Source: DATFVA01 sp963800255 (GTDB lineage: Bacteria; Bacteroidota; Ignavibacteria; Ignavibacteriales; Ignavibacteriaceae). Taken from it: a stretch of DNA of 64,000 nt. Of this stretch, positions 35,501 through 44,436 are shown in pieces. Below the pieces are notes generated by a model that searched no databases, had not been told where the DNA came from, and saw only the letters and a list, made by a program, of their open reading frames with translations. Numbering within the stretch: the stretch's first letter is position 1; each line of letters opens with the position of its first letter. The position numbers and the translations under genes are program-made. The stretch lies in the NCBI GenBank assembly GCA_963800255.1, contig CAWDAK010000006.1:62001-126000 (forward strand). The letters are read 5' to 3'.

Positions 35501-35566
35501 GCCTGTTGCATGCCTGTTGCATGCCTGTTATGTGCCTGTTGCAGGCCGACAGATAGCCGACAGAAG
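35501..35566. repeat. six 11-bp tandem units
   Basis: Units are GCCTGTTGCAT (35501-35511 and 35512-35522), GCCTGTTATGT (35523), GCCTGTTGCAG (35534), GCCGACAGATA (35545) and GCCGACAGAAG (35556-35566). All start with GCC at an exact 11-bp period, about one DNA turn. The array lies in the 195-bp gap between the ABC exporter start and the 3' end of the next lipoprotein gene. Confidence 0.85.
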
Positions 35567-35601
35567 GTTCGAAGGGAGATCGGATAAGTTTTATGAAAGA
35601 G

Positions 35602-36342
35602 TTATTCTTTCTTCATTTGGAAAGTCAGGTCGTTTTGATTGTATCTATCTATATTATAATCAACCTGCAGCGTTTTATACCCGTCTTTCATCAGTACAAA
35701 GGTCATCAAACCGGATACCTGTTTTGGTATTACCTTAGTTGAATCAACTGTAAAGTTAATTATTTTTTGCAAAAAAAGTTCAGGAAGATTCACATTGAAC
35801 TTACCGTTTACAGCTTTAATATTTGGTTTAGCATTTACTAATTCATTCGGTTGAGTTCTATTTATAAAAATAGATATTTTCGAATTAAACCTGGTTGTTA
35901 AATCAACAATATATCGTATAGCTAATCTATATATGCCATTCGGATGATCATTAAAATTACCGAGCGGAGTTTCAACAACTCCCGGAGCACTGGTACCCTG
36001 CAGTACGATCGATGATGAAGGATTAAAATAATTTATAAACTTTACTTCATACCGGATGCTCCTGTATGTTTCAAACCTAATGTTTGTAAAATCGGAAAAT
36101 GGATTAGGATAGTTCTGATAAAGCGTATCAGCATTTATAGTTTCGGGCAATTCATTCGCAGGAAGTTCATTAAAGTGATAGACAAAGTACACATCAACAT
36201 CATCAAGAGGATTCCCATTTAAATCTGTTACATTTCCTGATATATTATAAGGTGTCACTGCCACTTCCGTGGTTGAATCATTACAGGATAAGAGAAAAAT
36301 CGATGCGGCAAATAAAATAATTATCTTACTAAAGTTTTCCAT
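35602..36342 (-). CDS. lipoprotein with regulatory-like beta domain and an internal sorting-domain-like motif
   Basis: The 246-residue product has a lipobox LLSC (C20). Residues 33-60 look like a carboxypeptidase-regulatory repeat (YNISGNVTDLNGNPLDDVDVYF). Residues 72-145 resemble a T9SS sorting domain: YQNYPNPFSDFTNIRFETY at 75, later HPNGIYRLAI, but this domain normally ends a protein. Here another ~100 residues follow. The role is unknown; it may be a surface lipoprotein that reused the fold. Confidence 0.75.
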   Translation of the reverse strand: MENFSKIIILFAASIFLLSCNDSTTEVAVTPYNISGNVTDLNGNPLDDVDVYFVYHFNELPANELPETINADTLYQNYPNPFSDFTNIRFETYRSIRYEVKFINYFNPSSSIVLQGTSAPGVVETPLGNFNDHPNGIYRLAIRYIVDLTTRFNSKISIFINRTQPNELVNAKPNIKAVNGKFNVNLPELFLQKIINFTVDSTKVIPKQVSGLMTFVLMKDGYKTLQVDYNIDRYNQNDLTFQMKKE

Positions 36343-36397
36343 CTGTTCATCCCTATTTGTTTAAAAAATTTAAGTATATGATTATTACTTGTATGCT

Positions 36398-37792
36398 CTA
36401 AAAATTAAATAAAACTTCCATTTTTGCTATCAATCTCAAGGGTACCATATATTCAGCCTTAACATTTATGAATTCCAATATCGAATAATTAAAGGCGATC
36501 GTAGGATAGAAATTACCTTTGCGGAACTCATATTTATAATTGAGCCTGTATTCCTGGAAGTCATCCGGATTAGTTGATACTATAGAATCTATCTGCCGTG
36601 AAAAATCATAACAATTTCTCTTTACCGATGTATAGAAATAGTTAATGCCGGCTTCAACAAAAAAATTGCGGGTAAAATAAAATACCGGTGTAGAAATATG
36701 CCCATATAATTCATAATGACTAGTCTCATTTCTTTCTTCCAGGGTATAAGTAACCATAGTATGAGTGCCTGTCCCGGGCTGATAAGAATCTCTTTGAATA
36801 ATAAAAGGGTCAAGGTTGTTTTCAGCAACAAAGTCGTTTGCAAGCCCGTATCCCGCATCAATTTCTATATAAGAAAAAGGAGATAAGTATTCTCTTAACC
36901 CCAACTGGAATCCTAAATCTATGAAGATGCCTGTTCCAATTTTAATTTCATCCATACTCTCGATATGATAGAATGGAAAAGGATCTTCAGTAAAAGACAT
37001 ACTGTTACTATGCTTAAAATCATCTTTGAAATAGAATACCCCTGCTCTAACTGCATTCTTCCTCACATATTCTACCCTCAGCAATTTTCTAATAAACTCA
37101 TTCAGGCTGAGGTCAGAGGATTGACTGTATTTATCAAGGTAGCTGTCTTTGAAAAGGTAGGGAAACCCCAGCGCTGATTCTATCATTTCAATTCGTTTCG
37201 ATTGATCCAAACCTAAAGCCTCAGAGTAAATCTCATCGAAATATTGTTTTTTCTTTTCAAACTCTTTCTTATTGGCAGAAGTATAATTAAACTTTTCATT
37301 GTATTGGGATTTTTTACCTCTTACGATCATGTAGGTAAAATATGCAGATAAACTCTCATTAATAGGTAATTCTTCTGGAGCTTTATACTCATTCAAATTC
37401 AGCTGCTGCAGCTCTGACAAATATCTTTTTACTGTTGAGGAAAGAGTATTAGGACTGAATTCATCTGCGGCGTTGATTTCCGATTGTACCCACAGGTTCC
37501 GGGCCGTCCGGTATTTATAATCCTTTTCTCTGAGAAGATTATAATAATTCGAATCGGGATTTGTATTCTTTTCTCCAAATCTTTTTTCAATATATTTTAT
37601 ATAATAATAAACCAGGTCAGGATCTACACTGGCGTAGTATTCTATATTTGCACCGACCTGCTTCTGAAAATCTTTGTCGCTCATAACTGAATCAGGAAGA
37701 TAATCTGAGAACAAAGGAAGATAATTTTGCGAAAAAGCCTGCAAACTGGTTAAAACCAGAAACAGCATTACTAGACGAATGGAGATATTCAT
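36398..37792 (-). CDS. outer-membrane-associated protein of unknown function
   Basis: The 464-residue product has a signal peptide (MNISIRLVMLFLVLTSLQAFSQ). Residues 25-240 are helical and charged; from about 270 there are alternating beta strands (DEIKIGTGIFIDLGFQLGLREYL..., FYPTIAFNYSILEFINVKAEYMVPL) ending KMEVLFNF with a terminal Phe, a barrel-like ending. No named family recognised. The downstream lipoprotein gene starts 55 bp later, so the two may act together. Confidence 0.7.
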   Translation of the reverse strand: MNISIRLVMLFLVLTSLQAFSQNYLPLFSDYLPDSVMSDKDFQKQVGANIEYYASVDPDLVYYYIKYIEKRFGEKNTNPDSNYYNLLREKDYKYRTARNLWVQSEINAADEFSPNTLSSTVKRYLSELQQLNLNEYKAPEELPINESLSAYFTYMIVRGKKSQYNEKFNYTSANKKEFEKKKQYFDEIYSEALGLDQSKRIEMIESALGFPYLFKDSYLDKYSQSSDLSLNEFIRKLLRVEYVRKNAVRAGVFYFKDDFKHSNSMSFTEDPFPFYHIESMDEIKIGTGIFIDLGFQLGLREYLSPFSYIEIDAGYGLANDFVAENNLDPFIIQRDSYQPGTGTHTMVTYTLEERNETSHYELYGHISTPVFYFTRNFFVEAGINYFYTSVKRNCYDFSRQIDSIVSTNPDDFQEYRLNYKYEFRKGNFYPTIAFNYSILEFINVKAEYMVPLRLIAKMEVLFNF

Positions 37793-37846
37793 GACTCACC
37801 CTGATTTTGAAGAATTATTATGCGGGATTAACCCCTGTACATTAAT

Positions 37847-38305
37847 TTATGAAGGTATTTTAAGCACCATCAATATAACTGCTATTATTGGGGCGATGGT
37901 TGCAATGCTTCCCCATAAGTTCCACTCTTTTGATACTGCGTCATAAAGCTGCTGATCAAAAGGATCAGTTTCCGCTATCTTCAATAATTTTTTCTGGGCA
38001 GGTACAACTTTAGCCATAAAAGCAGCTGCAGAGATTACAATCATTATAAATCCCCACAAGATCCAACCTGTCTCAAACGGAAGGTAGCCTATTCCCATCC
38101 CGCCGAATCCGGCAAGAATAAGAAATGCCACAGCGGGCATTGTAAAAAACCTGTCGGCCCTGATTATCCCTCTTATTGTATGAGCTATTATATTAGGATT
38201 TTTACTCCTATCTCCGTGATTTTTCCAGAAAACATCAATAATGATATTTCCCAGGAACAGGATAACAGCAAAAATATGTATGAGTTTAAAAATCAGGTAA
38301 GCCAT
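37847..38305 (-). CDS. DUF2269-family membrane protein
   Basis: The 152 residues form four membrane helices: the first contains LIFKLIHIFAVILFLGNI, typical of DUF2269, and the second FFTMPAVAFLILAGFGGMGI. The conserved HIFAVILFLGN motif suggests a haem- or quinone-linked membrane protein, but function is unproven. It diverges from the cbb3 oxidase operon across 266 bp, a context that mildly supports a respiratory link. Confidence 0.8.
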   Translation of the reverse strand: MAYLIFKLIHIFAVILFLGNIIIDVFWKNHGDRSKNPNIIAHTIRGIIRADRFFTMPAVAFLILAGFGGMGIGYLPFETGWILWGFIMIVISAAAFMAKVVPAQKKLLKIAETDPFDQQLYDAVSKEWNLWGSIATIAPIIAVILMVLKIPS

Positions 38306-38571
38306 ATTTATTTCTTTATTATAATAGATTCAAATTTGCAAAAAAAACGAAGGAATTCCAAGGAGTTTATGGTTTCCTGATTTTGAGAAGCCTGGCAGGA
38401 TAAATTTTCTAAAAAAAGAATAAAAAAGTCCGAATTATTGTAGTTCAATCAAATTTCAATTTTTTTATATTTACATATTGATGGCACAATTTCTGCCAAA
38501 TTCCTTCTTTCCGATAAAAAACTATAATATTCCAGCAGGATTGTGCGGATAATTTTAAAAATTCTGACCGT

Positions 38572-40989
38572 ATGAATAAAAAAGATACCGTTAAAAATGA
38601 GATAAAATGTTTTCATTGTGGAGATGACTGTCAGGATGAGAGTCTGCATATTGATGACAAATTCTTCTGCTGCCTGGGCTGTAAAACGGTTTATGAAATG
38701 CTCAATCAGAAGGAGATGTGTAACTATTATTCGCTGGAAACCTCTCCCGGCATATCTCCCCGGAATATTCCCGTCAGAAAATTTGACTACCTGGATGATC
38801 CGGAAACCATTCAGAGACTAATAGATTTCAAGAATAATGAAATAAGCTCGGTTACATTCTACGTTCCCCAGATGCACTGCAGTTCGTGTATATGGCTGCT
38901 GGAGAACCTGTACAAAATTAATCCCGGTATAAGTCAGTCGCATGCGGATTTCCTCAAGAAAAAAGTCTCCGTTAAATATTATCATTCAAAGATAAGCCTG
39001 AAAGAACTAGTGCAGCTGCTCGCTTCCATTGGTTATGAGCCGCTTCTTCAGCTTGACAGCACTGAAGAAAAAACTGATACCCACCGCAAACACCTTTATT
39101 ATAAGATAGGTATAGCGGCATTTTGCTTCGGGAACATAATGCTTCTCAGCTTCCCCGAGTATTTATCAATAGATATAAATGACAGTTATTACAGGAATAT
39201 TTTTGCTTACCTGAACCTGGTGCTCGCTCTTCCTGTTTTCTTTTATTCGGCTTCTGAATATTTCAGCTCGGCATATAAAGGACTTAAAAAGAAAATCGTT
39301 AATATTGATTTTCCCATTTCGCTTGGTATCCTGGTTTTGTTCATCCGCAGCGTAATAGAAGTGGCAGTTAACCACCAGGCCGGTTATTTCGATTCTATGA
39401 GCGGACTGGTTTTATTTCTCCTGATAGGAAGGCTTTTCCAGGAAAAGACTTATGAGACCCTAAATTTCGAAAGAAGCTACAAATCATATTTCCCGCTGGG
39501 AGTTACTGTAAAAAAAGATGATAAGGAAACCTCTGTCCCTGTTGCGAAACTGAAAGTGGGAGATAGAATCATTATACGTAACGATGAAATTATACCAGCT
39601 GACGCAATTTTATTCAGCGGAAACGGAAATATTGATTACAGTTTTGTCACAGGCGAATCATCTCCTGTAAACAAGGTGCTTGGTGAACTTGTTTATGCCG
39701 GGGGGAGGCAAAAAGGAAGTGCAGTAGAACTTGAAGTAGTAAAAGAAGTATCGCAGAGTTATCTAACCCAACTCTGGAACCATGAATCGTTTAATAAAAA
39801 AGATGAGAGTTATTTTACGGCCATAAGTAATGTAGTAAGTAAGTATTTTACTGCGGTTATCCTGTTAATAGCTGTTATTGCTGCTCTCTTCTGGATCGGG
39901 ACGAGTATTCATACTGCTATAAACGTCTTTACTGCAGTGCTTATTGTAGCCTGTCCCTGCGCGCTCGCCTTATCAACTCCCTTTACTTTCGGTAATACTG
40001 TAAGAATTTTTGGACGAAATAAATTTTACCTGAAGAACAGCACCGTGGTAGAAGATCTTGCAAAAATTAATTCAGTAGTTTTTGATAAGACAGGAACCAT
40101 CACCAGGGCAGGAGAAGGCGAAGTTAATTTTACAGGCGATTACCTTGACGATTTTAAAAAGGAAATGATAAAGTCACTTGCAAAAAATTCAACACACCCT
40201 CTAAGCGCAGCCCTCTATAATTCATTGCGGAAGTACGATGATCCTGAAATCTCGGAATACAGGGAATATTCAGGACAGGGAATCGAGGGAGTTGTACTGG
40301 GTAATAAAATAAAACTGGGCTCCCTTGCCTTCGTTGATGATACCCTTGCAAACTTTAAACCGGCCGGGAATGAAAATCCCAGGGTGTACGTGTCATTTAA
40401 CGGAAGGATCTACGGTTACTTTGAGATAAATAACAATTACCGCGAAGGAATTGAAAAGGTTATTAATGACTTATCCGGTAGTTACAGACTTTCAGTCCTA
40501 TCCGGAGACAATGAAGGAGAAAAAGAACGACTCAGGAAGTTATTCGGCCAGAATTCGGAGCTTCGTTTCAGGCAGACGCCCAACGATAAGCTCCTTTACA
40601 TCGAAGCTATACGAAACAAGAATGAAAATGTTTTAATGGTAGGCGACGGTTTGAATGATGCAGGCGCATTGAAAAAAAGCAGCGTGGGTATTGCCGTTAC
40701 GGAAAACATCAGCAGTTTTTCACCCGCCTGCGATGCAATACTTGATGCTGATAAGCTTTCCCTGCTGCCTGAATTCATAAGGTTTTCAAAAACGAGCGTA
40801 CACATTATTATAATAAGTTTTATAATCTCGTTTCTATACAATGCAGCAGGATTAACCTTTGCAGTCGAAGGAATGTTATCACCTTTAGTGGCTGCTGTAT
40901 TAATGCCGCTAAGCTCTATATCGGTAGTTTTATTTACGACCCTTACAACGAACTTTATAGCGGGAAAGAGAGGTTTGTTATCTCGGTAA
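38572..40989 (+). CDS. ccoI: CcoI/FixI copper-exporting P-type ATPase for cbb3 oxidase assembly
   Basis: The 805-residue P1B ATPase has an N-terminal Cys-rich metal-binding domain (CFHCGDDC, CCLGC, residues 13-37), an HMA domain with MHCSSC (C103, C106), the membrane CPC motif in VACPCALALSTP, the phosphorylation motif DKTGT and GDGLND. FixI-type pumps supply copper to the CuB site of cbb3 oxidase. It leads an eight-gene rightward operon; ccoS overlaps its end by 10 bp. Confidence 0.95.
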   Translation: MNKKDTVKNEIKCFHCGDDCQDESLHIDDKFFCCLGCKTVYEMLNQKEMCNYYSLETSPGISPRNIPVRKFDYLDDPETIQRLIDFKNNEISSVTFYVPQMHCSSCIWLLENLYKINPGISQSHADFLKKKVSVKYYHSKISLKELVQLLASIGYEPLLQLDSTEEKTDTHRKHLYYKIGIAAFCFGNIMLLSFPEYLSIDINDSYYRNIFAYLNLVLALPVFFYSASEYFSSAYKGLKKKIVNIDFPISLGILVLFIRSVIEVAVNHQAGYFDSMSGLVLFLLIGRLFQEKTYETLNFERSYKSYFPLGVTVKKDDKETSVPVAKLKVGDRIIIRNDEIIPADAILFSGNGNIDYSFVTGESSPVNKVLGELVYAGGRQKGSAVELEVVKEVSQSYLTQLWNHESFNKKDESYFTAISNVVSKYFTAVILLIAVIAALFWIGTSIHTAINVFTAVLIVACPCALALSTPFTFGNTVRIFGRNKFYLKNSTVVEDLAKINSVVFDKTGTITRAGEGEVNFTGDYLDDFKKEMIKSLAKNSTHPLSAALYNSLRKYDDPEISEYREYSGQGIEGVVLGNKIKLGSLAFVDDTLANFKPAGNENPRVYVSFNGRIYGYFEINNNYREGIEKVINDLSGSYRLSVLSGDNEGEKERLRKLFGQNSELRFRQTPNDKLLYIEAIRNKNENVLMVGDGLNDAGALKKSSVGIAVTENISSFSPACDAILDADKLSLLPEFIRFSKTSVHIIIISFIISFLYNAAGLTFAVEGMLSPLVAAVLMPLSSISVVLFTTLTTNFIAGKRGLLSR

Positions 40990-41153
40990 TTGTCGTTTTA
41001 ATCGGGTTCAGTCTTCTCGTTGCAATAGGTTTCCTGGCTGCTTTTTTATGGGCCGTAAAAAGCGGTCAGTACAAAGATACCTATACTCCTTCTGTAAGGA
41101 TGCTCTTTGAGGATAAAAAAGACAAAACGAAAAAAGAAATTGATAAAAAATAA
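40980..41153 (+). CDS. ccoS: CcoS, cbb3 oxidase assembly protein, probable AUC start
   Basis: The frame ending at 41153 encodes SVIVVLIGFSLLVAIGFLAAFLWAVKSGQY..., unmistakably CcoS (one membrane helix, then a short basic tail), about 57 residues. There is no in-frame ATG, GTG or TTG between 40842 and the conserved core. ATC at 40980 gives the expected N-terminus (M-S-V-I-V) and has GAGAGG 6 bases upstream. CcoS is needed to put haem and copper into the oxidase. It sits between ccoI and ccoNO as in other genomes. A sequencing error in the start codon is the alternative. Confidence 0.85.
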   Translation: MSVIVVLIGFSLLVAIGFLAAFLWAVKSGQYKDTYTPSVRMLFEDKKDKTKKEIDKK

Positions 41154-41174
41154 ATACAGTTCCCTATTCAATCT

Positions 41175-43319
41175 ATGGAGAATGCCTTTATGCAGTTAGA
41201 ACAGTTCAGTTACGATAATAAAATCGTAAAGAATTTTGCTATAGCTACTGCCTTTTGGGGAGTAATCGGTATGCTGGTTGGTCTCACAATCGCCTCCCAG
41301 CTTTTTGCTCCTTCCCTTAATTTTAATCTTCAGTTTACAACGTTCGGCAGAATTCGTCCTATTCATACCAATGCTGTAATCTTTGCTTTTGTTGGCAACG
41401 CAATTTTTATGGGGGTTTATCACTCTCTTCAGCGTTTGTGCAAAGCAAGAATGTACAGCGATCTGCTGAGCAAAATACATTTCTGGGGATGGCAGCTTAT
41501 CATTGTGGCCGCGGCCATTACACTTGCAATGGGCTTTACAACTAGCAAGGAATATGCGGAACTTGAATGGCCTATTGATATTGCCATTGCCATCGTCTGG
41601 ATCGTTTTCGGAATCAATATGTTCGGAACAATCCTTAAGCGAAGAGAAAGTCATATTTACGTTGCCATCTGGTTTTATATTGCAACATGGGTTACGGTGG
41701 CCGTCCTTCACATTGTGAATTCTATAGAAGTTCCGGTTTCTTTTATGAAAAGCTATCCCGTTTACGCGGGTGTGCAGGATGCACTGGTTCAGTGGTGGTA
41801 CGGTCATAATGCCGTCGCGTTTTTTCTTACAACTCCGTACCTGGGATTGATGTATTATTATCTTCCAAAGGCAGCCAACCGGCCGATCTATTCATACAGG
41901 CTGTCTATAATCCATTTCTGGGCGCTGATCTTTATTTATATTTGGGCTGGTCCCCATCATCTTCTTTATTCATCTCTGCCGAACTGGGCTCAATCACTTG
42001 GAACCGCATTCTCTATAATGCTTATTGCTCCGTCGTGGGGCGGTATGATTAATGGCCTGTTAACTCTAAGAGGAGCATGGGATAAAGTAAGAGAAGATCC
42101 TATCCTCAAGTTTATGGTTGTTGCTATTACCGCGTATGGCATGGCAACCTTTGAAGGACCGATGCTGTCTCTAAAAAATGTTAATGCGATTGCGCATTTT
42201 ACTGACTGGATAATAGCTCACGTTCATATCGGCGCACTCGGGTGGAACGGATTTTTAACTTTCGGGATATTGTATTGGCTTATTCCAAGGATCTATAAAA
42301 CTGAACTCTTCTCAAAGAAACTTGCAAACGCGCATTTCTGGATAGGGATGCTGGGTATAGTATTCTACGCCGCCTCTATGTACTGGTCGGGTATAACCCA
42401 GTCATTAATGTGGAAACAGTTCACCCCTCTGGGTTTACTTCAGTACCCGAACTTCCTTGAAACTACCCTGCAGATCATCCCTATGTATATTATCAGGGCA
42501 ATCGGAGGGCTGTTATACTTCACAGGGGTGATAATGATGGTTTATAACCTCATTAAAACAGCAAAGCAGGGCAGCTTTGAAGCTGAGGAAGCGGCCGAAG
42601 CCCCGGCTCTGATTAAAGTTAATGACAGGTTCGCCAAAGGAACATGGCACAGATGGCTTGAAGGTAAGCCTATGTACTTTTTGGTGGCTTCAACAATAGT
42701 TATCCTTATAGGAGGACTAGTTGAGTTTCTACCTACATTCCTGGTTAAATCAAATATTCCTACAATTGCGAGCGTAAAACCTTACACACCGCTCGAACTC
42801 CAGGGTAGGGATATTTACATAAGGGAGGGCTGCAATAATTGCCACTCACAGCTTGTCAGACCTTTCAGATCAGAAACTGAACGATACGGTGAATACTCAA
42901 AGGCAGGAGAATATGTTTATGATCATCCATTCCTGTGGGGCTCAAAACGAACTGGTCCCGATCTTCACCGGGAAGGAGGAAAATATCCGAATATGTGGCA
43001 TTACCTTCATATGGAGAACCCAAGGCAGATGTCGCCCGGTTCCATTATGCCTTCATACCCCTGGCTGCTGACTCAGGACCTGGATACTTCGGATACGAGG
43101 TCGAAAATAAGAGGATTAAGATCCGTGGGTGTTCCCTACAGAGAAGGTTATGAAAATACGGCAAATGATGACTTAAGAAAACAGTCGGAAGAGATAGCTG
43201 CTGACCTTCAGAAGAACGGTGTACCCGCCGAACCCAATAAAGAAATAATTGCTTTAATTTCTTACCTGCAGAGGCTGGGTATAGATATTAAGGGTAACCC
43301 TTTAACTGAAAAGAAATAG
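41175..43319 (+). CDS. ccoN: fused cbb3 cytochrome oxidase subunits I and II (CcoNO)
   Basis: The 714-residue protein joins a CcoN domain (12 helices, about 1-475) to a CcoO domain. CcoN histidines for haem b, haem b3 and CuB are present (RPIHTNAV, WWYGHNAVAFFLTTPYLG, GPHHLLYSSLP, HVHIGALGWNGF). CcoO has one haem c site CNNCHSQLVRP (C553, C556, H557). Subunit I reduces O2 with high affinity and pumps protons; CcoO passes electrons in. The fusion is known in Bacteroidota and relatives. It follows ccoS by 21 bp. Confidence 0.96.
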   Translation: MENAFMQLEQFSYDNKIVKNFAIATAFWGVIGMLVGLTIASQLFAPSLNFNLQFTTFGRIRPIHTNAVIFAFVGNAIFMGVYHSLQRLCKARMYSDLLSKIHFWGWQLIIVAAAITLAMGFTTSKEYAELEWPIDIAIAIVWIVFGINMFGTILKRRESHIYVAIWFYIATWVTVAVLHIVNSIEVPVSFMKSYPVYAGVQDALVQWWYGHNAVAFFLTTPYLGLMYYYLPKAANRPIYSYRLSIIHFWALIFIYIWAGPHHLLYSSLPNWAQSLGTAFSIMLIAPSWGGMINGLLTLRGAWDKVREDPILKFMVVAITAYGMATFEGPMLSLKNVNAIAHFTDWIIAHVHIGALGWNGFLTFGILYWLIPRIYKTELFSKKLANAHFWIGMLGIVFYAASMYWSGITQSLMWKQFTPLGLLQYPNFLETTLQIIPMYIIRAIGGLLYFTGVIMMVYNLIKTAKQGSFEAEEAAEAPALIKVNDRFAKGTWHRWLEGKPMYFLVASTIVILIGGLVEFLPTFLVKSNIPTIASVKPYTPLELQGRDIYIREGCNNCHSQLVRPFRSETERYGEYSKAGEYVYDHPFLWGSKRTGPDLHREGGKYPNMWHYLHMENPRQMSPGSIMPSYPWLLTQDLDTSDTRSKIRGLRSVGVPYREGYENTANDDLRKQSEEIAADLQKNGVPAEPNKEIIALISYLQRLGIDIKGNPLTEKK

Positions 43320-43328
43320 GAAATTAAT

Positions 43329-43541
43329 ATGGAAATGGCGAGTAAATATCTTGAATCGATAGAAGGAATTGCTGCTTATCCTCTTTTTTCTCTTTTAGTT
43401 TTCTTTATATTCTTTGTGGTTTTGGTGGTATGGGCGATTAGGGCCGACAAAGGATATCTTAAAAAAATGGCGGAACTTCCTCTCGATTCAGGAAATAATC
43501 AGCAAAAAATCCTTACAGGTGATTATAATGAAGATAAATAG
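43329..43541 (+). CDS. ccoQ: CcoQ-like small membrane subunit
   Basis: The 70 residues have one membrane helix (LFSLLVFFIFFVVLVVWAIRADKGYLKKM) with the WA.R..KGYL tail seen in CcoQ/FixQ subunits. It follows ccoNO by 9 bp and overlaps ccoP by 14 bp. CcoQ stabilises the oxidase complex. Confidence 0.85.
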   Translation: MEMASKYLESIEGIAAYPLFSLLVFFIFFVVLVVWAIRADKGYLKKMAELPLDSGNNQQKILTGDYNEDK

Positions 43542-44403
43542 AAAGTTCACAATGAATATCTTTTTTACAATTGTTGTTTTTCTTCTTCCATTTGGTTTGG
43601 TGATGGCGCAGGAAGCAACAACCGTAGAAGAAGGAGCTATCGGTCAGGCTTATTACAAAGTCCTCGGGGTACTCTTTTTTGTACTGATCCTTGCAATTAT
43701 CTACGGGTTCATGTATTTCGGTACAGAGGAGATTAAAGAGGAGGAAAAAGCAGTTGAGGAGCCGGGTGAGGCTTCGCTGTGGGCGCGAATAAGGCAGGCG
43801 ATGACTAAAGCCGCACCTCTCGATAAAGAGGATGAGATCCTGATGAAAGATGACTATGATGGAATAAGGGAACTTGATAACAGCGTTCCGCCCTGGTTCA
43901 ATTATCTATTTGTGGTTACTATAATTTTTGCTGTTTATTATATGTTTAACTACGAGGTGTTTTCTGCAGGAAAATCACAGGTTGATGAATATGAAGCGGA
44001 AATGCAGACTTACGCTATTGAAAAAGCACAGCTTGAAGCATCAGGTGCTTTTGTAACCGAAGAAACTGTAACCAGGCTGATGGATCAGTCGGATCTTGAA
44101 TCAGGCAAAGATATTTACAAATCAAACTGCGTTCCATGTCATGGTCCTGATGCCGGCGGTGTTGTTGGTCCTAACTTAACCGATAAATACTGGATACATG
44201 GGGGCGGTATTAAGAACGTATTTAAAACTATTAAATACGGCGTCCCGGCAAAGGGAATGGTAAGCTGGCAGACCCAGTTAAATCCGAAACAGATGCAGGA
44301 GGTAGCAAGTTATGTACTTTCCCTGGAGGGAACTCAGCCTGCCAATCCAAAGGAACCGCAGGGAACAATATGGCAGGGCGATAGTACGCAGGTAAACCAA
44401 TAA
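43528..44403 (+). CDS. ccoP: one-haem cytochrome c subunit of cbb3 oxidase (CcoP)
   Basis: ATG 43528 inside ccoQ is preferred; a longer open frame from 43414 gives a non-CcoP N-terminus. The ~291-residue protein has two or three membrane segments (about 8-26, 42-62 and 127-147), the conserved IRELDNSVPPWFNYLF motif before the last helix, and one haem c site CVPCHG (C201, C204, H205). Proteobacterial CcoP has two haems; the single-haem form is usual in Bacteroidota. It receives electrons from soluble cytochromes. Confidence 0.93.
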   Translation: MKINRKFTMNIFFTIVVFLLPFGLVMAQEATTVEEGAIGQAYYKVLGVLFFVLILAIIYGFMYFGTEEIKEEEKAVEEPGEASLWARIRQAMTKAAPLDKEDEILMKDDYDGIRELDNSVPPWFNYLFVVTIIFAVYYMFNYEVFSAGKSQVDEYEAEMQTYAIEKAQLEASGAFVTEETVTRLMDQSDLESGKDIYKSNCVPCHGPDAGGVVGPNLTDKYWIHGGGIKNVFKTIKYGVPAKGMVSWQTQLNPKQMQEVASYVLSLEGTQPANPKEPQGTIWQGDSTQVNQ

Positions 44404-44436
44404 TTTCAGGAACTTAGTTTAAGATACGGATTTGAT

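Noticed and set aside
38440..38460. FNR/CRP-type box before the cbb3 operon (TTGTAGTTCAATCAA)
   Set aside because: One half matches ATCAA, but the other half and the 4-bp spacing do not fit TTGAT-N4-ATCAA.
43414..43527. Longer CcoP start at 43414
   Set aside because: The extra N-terminus is the out-of-frame translation of ccoQ; ATG 43528 gives the normal CcoP start.
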